Positions 46,368-55,540 of a stretch of 64,000 nucleotides of DNA are shown here, piece after piece. The translations under genes were made by a program, and so were the position numbers. Source of the stretch: Actinophytocola sp035634895. GTDB lineage: Bacteria > Actinomycetota > Actinomycetes > Mycobacteriales > Pseudonocardiaceae. The stretch spans positions 1 to 64,000 of the forward strand of contig NZ_DASQCC010000190.1 in NCBI RefSeq assembly GCF_035634895.1. The letters are read 5' to 3'. Below the pieces are notes generated by a model, which saw nothing but the letters and a program-made list of their open reading frames with translations, searched no databases and had not been told where the DNA came from. Positions within the stretch are counted from its first letter, which is position 1. Each line of letters begins with the position of its first letter.

Positions 46368-46615
46368 GCCAGCAGCCGGGCCTGGTGCAGGCGGTCGACG
46401 AACGCCTCGACGTCCTGGCGGGCGGTGGCCTCGTCGACGTCGTACTCAGCGAGGATGGCCACGACGAGGTCGTCGACGGACCGTTCCTCGGACAAGAGCT
46501 CGAAGACCCGGCTGCCGATGCCGGTGATGGCGAAGTACTGGGAGCTCGGCAGGTCCAGGACGATCGTTTCGCCGCCGATCGTACGGGCGGAGATGTCCGC
46601 GGTGCGGAGGCGCAT
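46364..46615 (-). CDS. Lasso peptide B1 protein (PqqD-like RiPP recognition element)
   Basis: 83 residues from ATG 46615 behind AAGGGA (an in-frame ATG at 46630 is less likely). It has the PqqD/RRE fold: TIVLDLPSSQYFAITGIGSR and FELLSEERSVDDLVVAILAE, then YDVDEATARQDVEAFVDRLH. It binds the YxxP leader and delivers it to B2 and the cyclase. It heads the B1-B2-kinase minus-strand operon; ~100 bp separate it from the divergent PAP2 gene. Confidence 0.9.
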   Translation of the reverse strand: MRLRTADISARTIGGETIVLDLPSSQYFAITGIGSRVFELLSEERSVDDLVVAILAEYDVDEATARQDVEAFVDRLHQARLLA

Positions 46616-46717
46616 GGTTTGTCCCTTCATCCACTGTGGATTCGGGCGGGGCCGCCTGCCCGTTACCGTGATGACGGACCGCGAAACAATCGTGACTCGG
46701 CGGACGATTCTCTTGTT

Positions 46718-47371
46718 GTGCGGGTCGAACCGGGTGTGAACCAGGTGCGTGCGTTGCCGGCTTCCTCCCGGGCACCGCTCGCCGTCGTGTCCGTACTGGC
46801 GGCCGTCACCCTTGTGGTGCTTGGTTTTCTGTTCGCCGGGGAGTCCAGCGGCGCACCGGTCGACGCCGGGATCCGCGCCTTTCTCCGGTCACTCGACCAG
46901 CCGTGGCATTCGATCGCGCTCGTCGTCGACTGGACCGGTGAGCCCGTCGGGTACACGGTGGTGTTGGTCACGTTCGTGATCGTGTTCCTGAGCAAGGGAA
47001 ACCGGCGGGCCGCGATTCTCGCCGTCGCCGGCACCGCGGCCGCGGTCGCCGTCACCAGCGGGCTCAAACCGTTGGTGGGCCGCACGATCAACGACGGCTT
47101 CCTGTCGTTTCCGAGCGGTCATACCGCGACCGCCACGGCCTTCGCCCTCGTCGCCACCCTCGCGGCCGGCCGCCTGTGGCTGACCGCGGTCGTCACCGTG
47201 CTGGCCGCCGCGACGATGGCCTGGGCACAGGTCCTCCTCAACGCCCACTACCCGACCGACACGTTCGGCGGCTTCTGTGCCGCGCTGGCGATCGTGCCGG
47301 CCGTGGCGTGGGCGGTGGACAAGGCGGTGGATCGCTTCGAGGCTAGGCGAAGCGGCGGAACACGGGCTTGA
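46718..47371 (+). CDS. PAP2-family membrane phosphatase
   Basis: About 217 residues; GTG 46718 is assumed, with GTG 46736 possible. Five to six helices carry the three PAP2 motifs as KPLVGRT, FPSGHTATATAF and AHYPTDTFGG. It may dephosphorylate undecaprenyl pyrophosphate or phosphatidate, recycling the lipid carrier for the flanking polysaccharide locus. It is divergent from the lasso B1 gene and overlaps the convergent HemL-like gene by 29 bp. Confidence 0.82.
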   Translation: MRVEPGVNQVRALPASSRAPLAVVSVLAAVTLVVLGFLFAGESSGAPVDAGIRAFLRSLDQPWHSIALVVDWTGEPVGYTVVLVTFVIVFLSKGNRRAAILAVAGTAAAVAVTSGLKPLVGRTINDGFLSFPSGHTATATAFALVATLAAGRLWLTAVVTVLAAATMAWAQVLLNAHYPTDTFGGFCAALAIVPAVAWAVDKAVDRFEARRSGGTRA

Positions 47372-48641
47372 CGGGACGGCCACCGAGCCATTCGGCCGGG
47401 TCGCCGGCGTCGAGGGCCTGGCGGTAGACCACGCAGGCCTGCCGGACGGCCTTCAGCGTCTGCTCGATGTCGGCGTCCGTCAGTGCGCTGCTCACCACGA
47501 ACGACGGGCCGAGCACGCCGGCCGAGATGAGCTGGCGCATGAACAGCGTCCGGTACTCCTGTGACGGTGTGCCCTCGGCGTCGAGGGTCGCGAACACCAG
47601 GTTGCTCGGCCGGCCACGCACCAGCACGTGCTCGCCGACCCCCTCGTACGTCGCGACCTCGCGCACCCCCGCCGCCAGCCGCGCACCCAGGATGTGCAGC
47701 CGCTCGGTGATGCCCTCCTCGACGTAGACGTCCATCACGGCCATGGCCGCCGCCAGCGAGTGGGTCTCCGCGCCGTGCGTCGTCGACAGCAGGAACACCC
47801 GCTCCCGCGAGTCACGCAGGCCGCCCAGTTCCATCAGCTCACGGCGGCCGGCCAGTGCCGACACCGCGAAGCCGTTGCCCAGTGCCTTGCCGAAGGCCGA
47901 CAGGTCCGGGGTCACGCCGTAGAGACCCTGCGCACCAGCCTCCGACCAGCGGAAACCGGTGATCATCTCGTCGAAGATCAGCACCACGCCGTGGAACGTG
48001 CACAGGTCGCGCAGTCCCTGCAGGTAGCCCTCCGGCGGGTCGCCGTAGGTGGCCGCCTCCAGCACCACACACGCGATCTCCCGCGCCTCGAACAGCGTCG
48101 AGACCGCGTCGAGGTCCCCGTACGGGAACGTGACCACCAGCTCCTGCCGCGGGATCCCGGCGTTCATCGCGGTGGTGCCGATGAACCAGTCGTCCGTCGA
48201 GAAGAACGGCTGGTCACGGCACAGCGCGACGGTCTGCCGGCCGGTGGCCGCCCTGGCCAGCCGGATCGCGGCCGTGGTCACGTCCGAGCCGTTCTTGGCG
48301 AACTTGACCATCTCGGCGGTCGGCACGGTGGCGAGGAACTTCGCCGCCGCGTCCGCCTCGATCGCGCTGGGGCGCACGAAGTTGCTGCCCAGGTCCAGCT
48401 GTCTGCTCGCGGCCTCGACGACCCGAGGGTGCGCGTGCCCGAGGCTCACCGACCGCAGACCGGAGCCGTACTCGACGTAGGAGTTGCCGTCCACGTCCCA
48501 GACCCGAGCGCCGTGGCCGCGCTCGATCACCGGCGCCATGCCGGCCGGGTACTGGTCCTCACCCTTGGCGTAGGTATGCGCCCCACCGGGCACCATGTCG
48601 TGCAGTCGCTTGTTCGCCTCGTTGGAGGCGGTGAAATCCAA
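47343..48641 (-). CDS. Class III aminotransferase, HemL-like (glutamate-1-semialdehyde aminomutase type)
   Basis: 432 residues. It has VPGGAHTYAKGEDQYPAG, the glycine-rich KNGSDVTTAAIRLARA, the Asp region GVVLIFDEMITGFRW, and the PLP lysine in DLSAFGKALGNGFAVSALAG. Haem synthesis needs a separate housekeeping copy. In polysaccharide loci this enzyme type is thought to aminate or epimerise a sugar-pathway intermediate, or to make an unusual amino acid substituent. It is the last gene of the minus-strand operon that starts at the sugar transferase. Confidence 0.82.
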   Translation of the reverse strand: MDFTASNEANKRLHDMVPGGAHTYAKGEDQYPAGMAPVIERGHGARVWDVDGNSYVEYGSGLRSVSLGHAHPRVVEAASRQLDLGSNFVRPSAIEADAAAKFLATVPTAEMVKFAKNGSDVTTAAIRLARAATGRQTVALCRDQPFFSTDDWFIGTTAMNAGIPRQELVVTFPYGDLDAVSTLFEAREIACVVLEAATYGDPPEGYLQGLRDLCTFHGVVLIFDEMITGFRWSEAGAQGLYGVTPDLSAFGKALGNGFAVSALAGRRELMELGGLRDSRERVFLLSTTHGAETHSLAAAMAVMDVYVEEGITERLHILGARLAAGVREVATYEGVGEHVLVRGRPSNLVFATLDAEGTPSQEYRTLFMRQLISAGVLGPSFVVSSALTDADIEQTLKAVRQACVVYRQALDAGDPAEWLGGRPVKPVFRRFA

Positions 48642-48645
48642 AGTC

Positions 48646-49191
48646 CTAGGTCCTTCCCAGCGCCACCGCGAGCGACGGTGCCGCCCTGTCCCTCTCGGAC
48701 ATTCGCAGCGGCGGGAACGGCCACGGGATGGCCAGCTCCGGGTCGTCGAACGCGATCGTCACGTCCTCGGCCGGGTCGTGCGCCCGGTCGATCCGGTACG
48801 ACACGTCTGCCGGGTCGGTCAGCGCCTGGAAACCATGCGCACAACCTGCCGGCACATACAGCGTCACTTGTGAATCGCCCGAAAGCTCCAAATGTTTCTG
48901 CTGCAGGTAGGTGGACGAGCTGGGCCGTAGGTCGACTATGACGTCGAACACCCGGCCGTACGAGCAGCGCACCATCTTGGCCTCGCCGAGGCCGGACCGC
49001 AGGTGCATGCCCCGCAACACGGCGAAGCGGGAGCGTGACAGGCTGTCCTGCACGAACCCGTCCGGGTCGATCCCGACGGACCGCACGACGTCGGCGTCGA
49101 ACGTGCGGCTGAAGAAACCCCGGTCGTCGGCATGCGGGGTCGGTTCGAACAGGTAGGCGCCCTCGATCTCGGGCACCGGCACGGCTTTCAT
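48646..49191 (-). CDS. dTDP-4-dehydrorhamnose 3,5-epimerase-like cupin
   Basis: 181 residues in the RmlC cupin fold: FFSRTFDADVVRSVGI, VLRGMHLRSG with the catalytic His, and YVPAGCAHGFQALTD with the Tyr of VSYRID. The usual NHSR motif reads DSLSRS here, so one substrate-binding His is replaced by Leu; specificity may therefore differ from dTDP-rhamnose synthesis. The neighbours suggest it works on the same modified sugar as the cytidylyltransferase and C-methyltransferase. It overlaps the pyruvyl transferase gene by 4 bp. Confidence 0.85.
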   Translation of the reverse strand: MKAVPVPEIEGAYLFEPTPHADDRGFFSRTFDADVVRSVGIDPDGFVQDSLSRSRFAVLRGMHLRSGLGEAKMVRCSYGRVFDVIVDLRPSSSTYLQQKHLELSGDSQVTLYVPAGCAHGFQALTDPADVSYRIDRAHDPAEDVTIAFDDPELAIPWPFPPLRMSERDRAAPSLAVALGRT

Positions 49192-50357
49192 CGCTCACCT
49201 CGGAGAATCGCGGACAGCTCGGCCAGCTGCCGCTCGACACGTCCGGACATCTCGGCGTTGCGCCGCGTGAGCACGGCCCGCACCTCGGGCCCGCTCTCCT
49301 CCAGCACGGTGAACTGCTTGACCAGCCGGTCGACGTCGAGGTCGCGCATGGAGTGGCAGAAGTCACCGAGGCCCATCTCGGCCATCAACGCGTCGCTCTT
49401 GGCCGCGTAGCCGACGCCGACCGTCGGCTTGCCGAGCTTCACCGCGGCCAGCACGTTGTGGTACCGGGACGCGACCACCGATTCCACGCGGGCCATCTCG
49501 AACAGCAGCTCGTCCAAAGTGGACGTGTGGACGACCGAGACCCCGCGGGAGCCGACCGCGTCGATGATCCGCTCGGCCACCCGCTCGTCGACCTGGTCGC
49601 CGACGAAGAGCCGGACCACGCGGCCGTCCTCGGTGAGCCGGCGCACGAAGTCGGTCATGCCGGACACGTAGTCGCGGTGGATCCGCGCCGCCCTGGCACG
49701 GTCGTCGTTGCTGCCGTGGTAGTCCATCACGCCGACGCCCACCACACCCTTGTCCACCGGTGGGTTGGGGTTCGGCAGGGCGAACGCGAGGTCGGTGTGC
49801 ACCGGGTCGCCGGACGTGTCGACGCCCATGGCGCTCAACGCCTCCCGCGAGACCTCGTCGCGGTAGGAGCGGTAGTGGGCGAGCCGGGCCGCACCGACCA
49901 GCAGCGTGCGGTTGGCCCGGTCGGCGACCACGGCCGCGCCGACCGCGAGGAACACGACCTTGGTGCGGACCAGCTTGCCGGACAGCGACAGCAGGAACAG
50001 CGAGTACGGCCAGCCCCACGGCCGCAGCGGCAGCGTGGTCTCCAGCACACCCATGCCCGGCACGATCACCACGTCCTGCCTGCGGACCCAGTTCGCCGTG
50101 CGGAAGGCGTCGACGACCTTGCCGAGTCCTTTTCGGACGATCGAGGTCAGCCGGGACGCGGTCGTGTACTCCGCGCGGTTCCAGTTCATGGGCACGGCCG
50201 CGACGCCGTGGCGGGCCATGACGTCCTCGGGGCCGGAGCAGAACACCTCGATCCGCGCCGCGGGGTGCTCGTCCCGCAGATGGCCGAGCACGGCGGCCAG
50301 CGAACCGTCGTTGCCGAGGTTGCCGGTGCCGAGCAGGCCGAACAGCCCGACCCTCAT
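49188..50357 (-). CDS. Polysaccharide pyruvyl transferase family protein
   Basis: 389 residues from ATG 50357, overlapping the previous stop by 4 bp. It opens MRVGLFGLLGTGNLGNDGSL and has VIVPGMGVLETTLPL, SFFxS-like segments and VESVVASRYHNVLAAVKLGK in the C-terminal domain, as in PF04230. It transfers pyruvate ketal groups from PEP to sugars of exopolysaccharides, giving acidic substituents. The acceptor is inferred to be the locus polymer. Confidence 0.85.
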   Translation of the reverse strand: MRVGLFGLLGTGNLGNDGSLAAVLGHLRDEHPAARIEVFCSGPEDVMARHGVAAVPMNWNRAEYTTASRLTSIVRKGLGKVVDAFRTANWVRRQDVVIVPGMGVLETTLPLRPWGWPYSLFLLSLSGKLVRTKVVFLAVGAAVVADRANRTLLVGAARLAHYRSYRDEVSREALSAMGVDTSGDPVHTDLAFALPNPNPPVDKGVVGVGVMDYHGSNDDRARAARIHRDYVSGMTDFVRRLTEDGRVVRLFVGDQVDERVAERIIDAVGSRGVSVVHTSTLDELLFEMARVESVVASRYHNVLAAVKLGKPTVGVGYAAKSDALMAEMGLGDFCHSMRDLDVDRLVKQFTVLEESGPEVRAVLTRRNAEMSGRVERQLAELSAILRGER

Positions 50358-51313
50358 GACCGCACCGGCCGGCCCGGGACGATCCCGTCGATCGACAGGA
50401 CCTGCTCGGTCGGCGCGACGGCCGGGCGGCTGTCGGCGCTGACCACGCGGCGGGTCACCCGGCTGGACAGGTACTCGGCGAGGTGCCGGTAGCACTTCGC
50501 CTTCTCGGCGCGGCTGACCGGTGCGCGGTTGATCAGGTCGACGTATCCCCAGGCATACTCGGCGAGCAGCCGGACGGTCGGGTTGAAGCCCTTGCCACGC
50601 TTCGGGTCCAGGTTCGCGCAGCGGCTGCGCACGCTCGGGTTCGCGCGCTCGGCGCGGGTCTCGTGGTCGCGGCGGAAGTACAGCAGCTCCGGCACCTGGT
50701 GGAAACGGCCCTGCATGGCCAGGTCCATCACGAACGTCCGGTCGGCGTGGTGGTAGCTGTCGTGCGGCTTGACGTTCCGCAGTGCCGCCGACCGGATGAC
50801 GCCGTAGAAGTCGTCGCCGCCGGACGCGTACAGCAGGCCGCGGAAGCGCTCCGCCGCGGACGGCGAGTCGGTCGGGATGCGGTAGTCGTACGGCTCGATG
50901 ATCCGCCCGGCGCTGTCGATCGTGGCGTTGTAGGAGTGCGCGAGGACGAGGTCCGGGTGCTCGTCCAGTGCCTCGACGCAGCGTTCGAGCAGCGTGCGGC
51001 CGTAGAGGTCGTCGTGGGACGCCCACTTGAACAGCTCACCGCTGGCCAGCGTGAACACGTGGTTGTGGTTGCCGGCCGCGCCGATGTTCTCGGGCAGGCG
51101 GTGGTAGCTCACCCGTGCGTCCATGGCCACGTACTTCCGGCAGATCGCCGGCGTGCCGTCGGTCGACGCGTTGTCGGTGATGATCAGCTCGTAGTCCTCG
51201 TAGGACTGGCCGAGCAGCGCGTCGAGGGACTCCGCCAGGTACTCCTCACCGTTGTAGACCGGCAGGCCGATGGTGAGTCGGGGTGTCCTTCGGGTTGTCC
51301 GTCGGGTTGTCAT
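50354..51313 (-). CDS. Glycosyltransferase family 2
   Basis: 319 residues in the GT-A fold: LTIGLPVYNGEEYLAESLDA, IITDNASTDGTPAICRKY, and KWASHDDLYG, where the DxD-type residue pair binds the metal-nucleotide. The C-terminal part (YHHADRTFVMDLAMQGRFHQ) is acceptor-facing. It adds a sugar to the lipid-linked unit on the cytoplasmic side. It overlaps both neighbours by 4 bp. Confidence 0.87.
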   Translation of the reverse strand: MTTRRTTRRTPRLTIGLPVYNGEEYLAESLDALLGQSYEDYELIITDNASTDGTPAICRKYVAMDARVSYHRLPENIGAAGNHNHVFTLASGELFKWASHDDLYGRTLLERCVEALDEHPDLVLAHSYNATIDSAGRIIEPYDYRIPTDSPSAAERFRGLLYASGGDDFYGVIRSAALRNVKPHDSYHHADRTFVMDLAMQGRFHQVPELLYFRRDHETRAERANPSVRSRCANLDPKRGKGFNPTVRLLAEYAWGYVDLINRAPVSRAEKAKCYRHLAEYLSSRVTRRVVSADSRPAVAPTEQVLSIDGIVPGRPVRS

Positions 51314-52611
51314 GGTGCACTCACTTCCACCAGTTCAGGTTCGGAGACCGGGGTGTGGTCGCGCGCCGCCGCGCGAAGCTGCCACCACCACAGACCGGCC
51401 CCCAGCCACATGGCCGTCGTGGATCCCCAGCTCATGCCGACCGCGCCGCCGAGCGCCGCGCCGGCGAGGCCGAAGCCGAGATAGCCGGCGGACGCGACCA
51501 GCTGGACCCGCAGGCTTCTCCGTGCCGCACCCAGCGCACGGAGGCCGGCCGTCGCCCCGGCGACGATGCCGGCGGCCGTGACCGACAGGGAGACGGGGAG
51601 GATCAGGTGCGATGCTGGCGCCCACACCTCGTTGAGCAGGAACCGGCCGAGCGCGTCCGGTACGACGAGCAGCAACGCGGCACCCCACAAGGCCGCCGCG
51701 GCCGCCTGCGCGCCGCCGATGAGGACGCAGAACTTCACGAGCCGGTGCGGCGCGCGGCGCAGGACCCGCGCCGCCTCCGGCACCGCGACCAGGCTCACGC
51801 CCATGAGCAGCGCGAGGAACGGGCCGAGCAGCAGCTCGGCGCCGCGGATCGCGCCGACGTCCGCCAGCCCCGCGATGGCGCCGAGACCGTACATGCGCAG
51901 CTGCGACGCGCCGCTGTTGCTGACGTTCTCGACCATGTAGCGCGCGCCGAGGTCCCGGTGCCGCGCCAACCAGTCGCGCACGCCGTTGAAGTGCGGCGCG
52001 ACCCCGCTCTGCAGCAGGCCGAAGCCGGCCGCGACCAGGGCGGCGCCGCCCCACGCGAGTACGAAGCCCCAGACCGTGCTGTGGATCGCCGCGAGGAGCA
52101 GCAACGGGATCATGACGACGGTCCACACCGTGTCGTTGACGAACGCCTTGTGCCCCTGGCCGGCCGCGAAGAACGCGAACCGCCAGGCGTCCTGCAGCAG
52201 CAGGCCCGGCGTCACGACCGCGAGCGCGAGGAAGGCGCCGCCGAGGCTGCCGCCGATGGCCAGCCCGGCCAGGGCGGACAGCGCGCCGAACACAATGCCG
52301 ACGGCGATGGCGGTGCCGGCCGCGCGGGCGGTGGCGGCCCGCCATTCCTCTGTGGACACTCCGGAGAACCGGACCACGAGCGGGTCGGTGGCGAGGCCGC
52401 GGGAGATGTTGAGGATCACGCCGTAGGTCACCCACGCGAGGCCGAACACGCCGAACGCGGCCACCCCCAGCTCGCGGGCGACCACGAGGCCGACCAGGAA
52501 GTTCGAGATGCTGGACACCGCCTGGTCGCCGAGTCCCCAGGACAGACGCCTCGCGATCCCCCGGATCCCGGCCCGGGAGCCGGTTCCCGCACGGGGCGAC
52601 CCGTCAGACAC
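51310..52611 (-). CDS. Wzx-like polysaccharide flippase
   Basis: 433 residues with about 12 predicted membrane helices (opening WGLGDQAVSSISNFLVGLVV, later AELLLGPFLALLMGVSLVAV). The MOP-superfamily layout and its place between a glycosyltransferase and a sugar-pathway gene fit a Wzx flippase for undecaprenyl-linked repeat units. No other flippase candidate is in the window. The last ~40 residues are a short cytoplasmic tail. Confidence 0.8.
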   Translation of the reverse strand: MSDGSPRAGTGSRAGIRGIARRLSWGLGDQAVSSISNFLVGLVVARELGVAAFGVFGLAWVTYGVILNISRGLATDPLVVRFSGVSTEEWRAATARAAGTAIAVGIVFGALSALAGLAIGGSLGGAFLALAVVTPGLLLQDAWRFAFFAAGQGHKAFVNDTVWTVVMIPLLLLAAIHSTVWGFVLAWGGAALVAAGFGLLQSGVAPHFNGVRDWLARHRDLGARYMVENVSNSGASQLRMYGLGAIAGLADVGAIRGAELLLGPFLALLMGVSLVAVPEAARVLRRAPHRLVKFCVLIGGAQAAAAALWGAALLLVVPDALGRFLLNEVWAPASHLILPVSLSVTAAGIVAGATAGLRALGAARRSLRVQLVASAGYLGFGLAGAALGGAVGMSWGSTTAMWLGAGLWWWQLRAAARDHTPVSEPELVEVSAP

Positions 52612-53881
52612 AGTCGTCCTTCAGTAGTCCGGCGGCGTGCAGGGCGTCCGCGGCCGCGACGACGGCGGAGAACGGCAGCCGCGCGCGGTCGGCGATGGCG
52701 AGCAGGTCGTTGGTCCCGTCGGACAGGTTCAGCACCCACAGCATGGCGAGCTGTGCGTCCTTCGCGTCGCTGCGGCCGCCGAGCGAGGAGTACAGGCCGC
52801 GCCTGCCCAGCTGCGGCTCGCCGTACGGGCTGAGGTTGACGTACGTGCGGTTGCGCTCGAGGATCCCGACCGCCTCCTGACAGGCCTCCAGTGTGTCCAC
52901 AAGGGACTCCGGCGTGACGAAGTCCGGGTCGTCGCCCGAGGTGTGGTACTCCGGGTAGCCGGCGTAGGGGGTCCTCGTCAGCGAGCCGACACCCAGGTCG
53001 AAGCCGGGCGAGCAGTACTGGCGCTCGTCGTAGCCGTACGGGGAGAACTCGCGGATCTCATGTGGACGGTCGCGCAGGACGTGCGCGAGAACGCGGTCGA
53101 TCTCGGCGTCGCCGCGGCGGCTCTGCTTGTAGGTCAGCGAACCCCGGTCGCCCGCGCAGGCCAGCACGACACCGTGCTTCACGCGGTCGACCCGCTCCCG
53201 GTTGCGGGCCAGCCAGGTGATCGCGCCGATCGTGCCGGGCGCGAAGATGAACCGGTACGTGTAGTAAGGGTTTCCCGGCGTCAGCGCCAACCAGCGAGCG
53301 AGCTCGACGGCGACCGCCACGCCGGCCATGTTGTCGTTGGCGAGCGACGGGTGGCAGACGTGACAGGAGACGATCACCTCGTCCTCGACCTGGCCGGGCA
53401 CGACGTGCTCGGCGTAGGTCAGCGAGCCGTCGGCCAGGGTCGAGTCGATCCGGACCTCGTAGTCACCCTCCGGCAGCCGGTCCAAAGTGGACTGAGCGAG
53501 ACAGAAGCCCCAGGTCGGCGCGTAGTAGGACGTCCGGTACGGCACGAGCGCGGGCTGGTCGGGCAGCGTGTGCAGGTGCTCGCGCAGCTCGGCCAGCGGC
53601 ATGGTCTCGTCGACCGGCACGCTGTAGCCGACCACGTGCAGGTTCAGCTCCTGGAAGTCAACGACCCGCTCGCCGTCGCGGGCGATGTAGGCGTCGCGGA
53701 TGTTCCACTCCTGCGGCACGGTCCAGTCGAGCACCTGGGTCCCCGTCGGCACCTCGTGCACGGTCAGGTCCAGGTGCTCGCCGACGACGGCGAGCGTCTC
53801 GCGCACGCCGTCGCCGGTGATGCTCCGGCACAGCGGGTAGAGCCGCCGCACCAGAGCATGCATGTCCTCACCGGGGAACAT
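52604..53881 (-). CDS. DUF4910 aminopeptidase-like protein
   Basis: 425 residues. It has the zinc-site pattern VSCHVCHPSLANDNMAGVAV and EYHTSGDDPDFV of the M28-like DUF4910 group, preceded by a DUF2172-like part (QEWNIRDAYIARDGERVVDF) and ended by a winged-helix-like stretch (NDLLAIADRARLPFSAVVAA). Such proteins recur beside cytidylyltransferase and C-methyltransferase genes in polysaccharide and sugar clusters and may act as amidohydrolases or sugar deacylases. ATG 53881 overlaps the epimerase gene by 14 bp; ATG 53863 is possible. Confidence 0.82.
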   Translation of the reverse strand: MFPGEDMHALVRRLYPLCRSITGDGVRETLAVVGEHLDLTVHEVPTGTQVLDWTVPQEWNIRDAYIARDGERVVDFQELNLHVVGYSVPVDETMPLAELREHLHTLPDQPALVPYRTSYYAPTWGFCLAQSTLDRLPEGDYEVRIDSTLADGSLTYAEHVVPGQVEDEVIVSCHVCHPSLANDNMAGVAVAVELARWLALTPGNPYYTYRFIFAPGTIGAITWLARNRERVDRVKHGVVLACAGDRGSLTYKQSRRGDAEIDRVLAHVLRDRPHEIREFSPYGYDERQYCSPGFDLGVGSLTRTPYAGYPEYHTSGDDPDFVTPESLVDTLEACQEAVGILERNRTYVNLSPYGEPQLGRRGLYSSLGGRSDAKDAQLAMLWVLNLSDGTNDLLAIADRARLPFSAVVAAADALHAAGLLKDDCV

Positions 53882-54896
53882 GACGCAGCGTCTCGTCGAC
53901 CGAGCCGCGGGCCGTCTCGTTCTTCAGCCACGCGAGGCGGGTGAACCGGCGGTCGAACGTCTCGCGGGTCAGGCCGTGCTTCTGGTAGGCCTCGGCCAGC
54001 TCCAGCGCGCCGTCCTTGATCGACCACTCGCAGTCGAAGCCGGGGATCGCCGCGCGGAAGCGGGAGAAGTCGACCCGGTAGGAACGCGGGTCCGCGCCTG
54101 CCTCGCCGGTGATCCGCAACGTCGAGCCCGGCACGGCCTCGACGACCTCGTTCGCGATCTCCGCGACCGTCACGTTGTTCCGCTCGGTGCCGATGTTGAA
54201 CGCCTTGTCGTGCACGGCCTCCCGCGGCGCCACCAGCGCGGCGGCGAACGCCCGCGCGATGTCGCCGGCATGCACGAGCGGCCGCCACGGCGTGCCGTCG
54301 GACAGCACCAGCACCTCGCCGGACAGGTACGCGTGGCCGACCAGGTTGTTCAGCACGATGTCCGCCCGCAGCCGCGGTGAGAAGCCGAACGCCGTGGCGT
54401 TGCGCAGGTAGATGGGCGTGAAGTTGTCGTCGGCCAGCTCGTGCAGGTCGCCCTCGACGCGGACCTTCGACTCCGCGTACGGGGTGACCGGGCGCAACGG
54501 GGCGTCCTCGTCGACCAGGCCGTCGCCGCCGGACGCGCCGTACACCGAACACGTCGAGGCGTACAGGAACCGTCCGACGCCGGCGTCCCGCGCCAGCCGG
54601 GCGAGCCGGCTGGAGGCGCGGTGGTTGATGTCGTAGGTCAGGTCCGGGGCCAGCGCGCCGAGCGGGTCGTTCGACAGCGCGGCCAGGTGGATGACCGCGT
54701 CGAACCCCTGGACCTGGTCGAGCTGTACGTCACGCAGGTCGACGTTCACACCGGGCGGGTCGTTCGGCGCCGGGCCGAGCAGGCACTCGCCGAACAGCTC
54801 GGAGTCGAGCCCGACCACCTCGTGCCCGGCCTCGGCGAGCACCGGTGCCATGACCGTGCCCAGGTATCCTTTGTGGCCAGTGAGCAAGACCCTCAT
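53868..54896 (-). CDS. NAD-dependent sugar epimerase/reductase (extended SDR)
   Basis: 342 residues from ATG 54896 (MRVLLTGHKGYLG); an upstream start at 54959 falls inside the PIG-L gene. It has the Rossmann motif TGHKGYLG, VIHLAALSNDPLG, the SDR Tyr/Lys pair in YAESKVRVEG, and a preceding Ser in YASTCSVYG. It would epimerise, reduce or dehydrate an activated hexose. It is coupled to the deacetylase gene by ATGA. Confidence 0.85.
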   Translation of the reverse strand: MRVLLTGHKGYLGTVMAPVLAEAGHEVVGLDSELFGECLLGPAPNDPPGVNVDLRDVQLDQVQGFDAVIHLAALSNDPLGALAPDLTYDINHRASSRLARLARDAGVGRFLYASTCSVYGASGGDGLVDEDAPLRPVTPYAESKVRVEGDLHELADDNFTPIYLRNATAFGFSPRLRADIVLNNLVGHAYLSGEVLVLSDGTPWRPLVHAGDIARAFAAALVAPREAVHDKAFNIGTERNNVTVAEIANEVVEAVPGSTLRITGEAGADPRSYRVDFSRFRAAIPGFDCEWSIKDGALELAEAYQKHGLTRETFDRRFTRLAWLKNETARGSVDETLRHVPR

Positions 54897-55540
54897 GAGC
54901 CCTCCAAACCAAGAGTCAGCTTGGTGACGAAGAAGGCCTCGGCATATCGTTCCTGGCACTCGATCCCGCGGATCCGCGCCAAACCCAGGAAGGCCTCCTT
55001 GTCATACCAAGGACGGTGTCGCTGCGAGGCGTAGTGCTGTTGCAGCAGTGAGACCTTTTTCTCGGCGAGTTCCGCGGACAGCGGCTGGTAGGCGTTGGGC
55101 CTGGCCAGGTCGCCGTCCCACTTGACGATCTCGTAACCCAGCACGAGGTGGTCCCGGAAAGCGGTCGGCACCAGCCGCGCGAGGCCACGGTGGTCCTGGT
55201 GCGCGTCATCGGCGCGGGGCGCCAGGATCATGTCCGGGTCCGACCGCCCGCGCAGCTCCTCGACCGCGTTCTTGGCCTCGTCCCAGTGCGCCGGCAGCCG
55301 GCCGTCCGGTAGCTTGTGGACGGTCACGTCGAGCTCGGCGCCGGGGCAGAACGCCCGCAGCGCGGCACGTTCCTCGTCCTCGCGGTCGGTGCCGCCGCCC
55401 GACAGCACGAGCGCGTCGACCCGTACCCCCGGGTTCGCCCGGCAGAGCGCGAGCAGCGTGCCGCCCGCGCCGATCGCGACATCGTCGCAGTGCGCACCGA
55501 GAACGACCACCGACCCTACGGAACCGGTGAGACGAATCAC
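54893..55540 (-). CDS. PIG-L family deacetylase
   Basis: 215 residues from GTG 55540, overlapping the cytidylyltransferase stop. It has the zinc motif as GAHCDDVAIGAGGTL (AHPDDE in most members) and the second motif DDAHQDHRGL. It removes acetyl groups from N-acetylated sugars or related small molecules. Within this operon an N-acetylated sugar nucleotide or lipid-linked sugar is the likely substrate. Confidence 0.85.
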   Translation of the reverse strand: MIRLTGSVGSVVVLGAHCDDVAIGAGGTLLALCRANPGVRVDALVLSGGGTDREDEERAALRAFCPGAELDVTVHKLPDGRLPAHWDEAKNAVEELRGRSDPDMILAPRADDAHQDHRGLARLVPTAFRDHLVLGYEIVKWDGDLARPNAYQPLSAELAEKKVSLLQQHYASQRHRPWYDKEAFLGLARIRGIECQERYAEAFFVTKLTLGLEGS

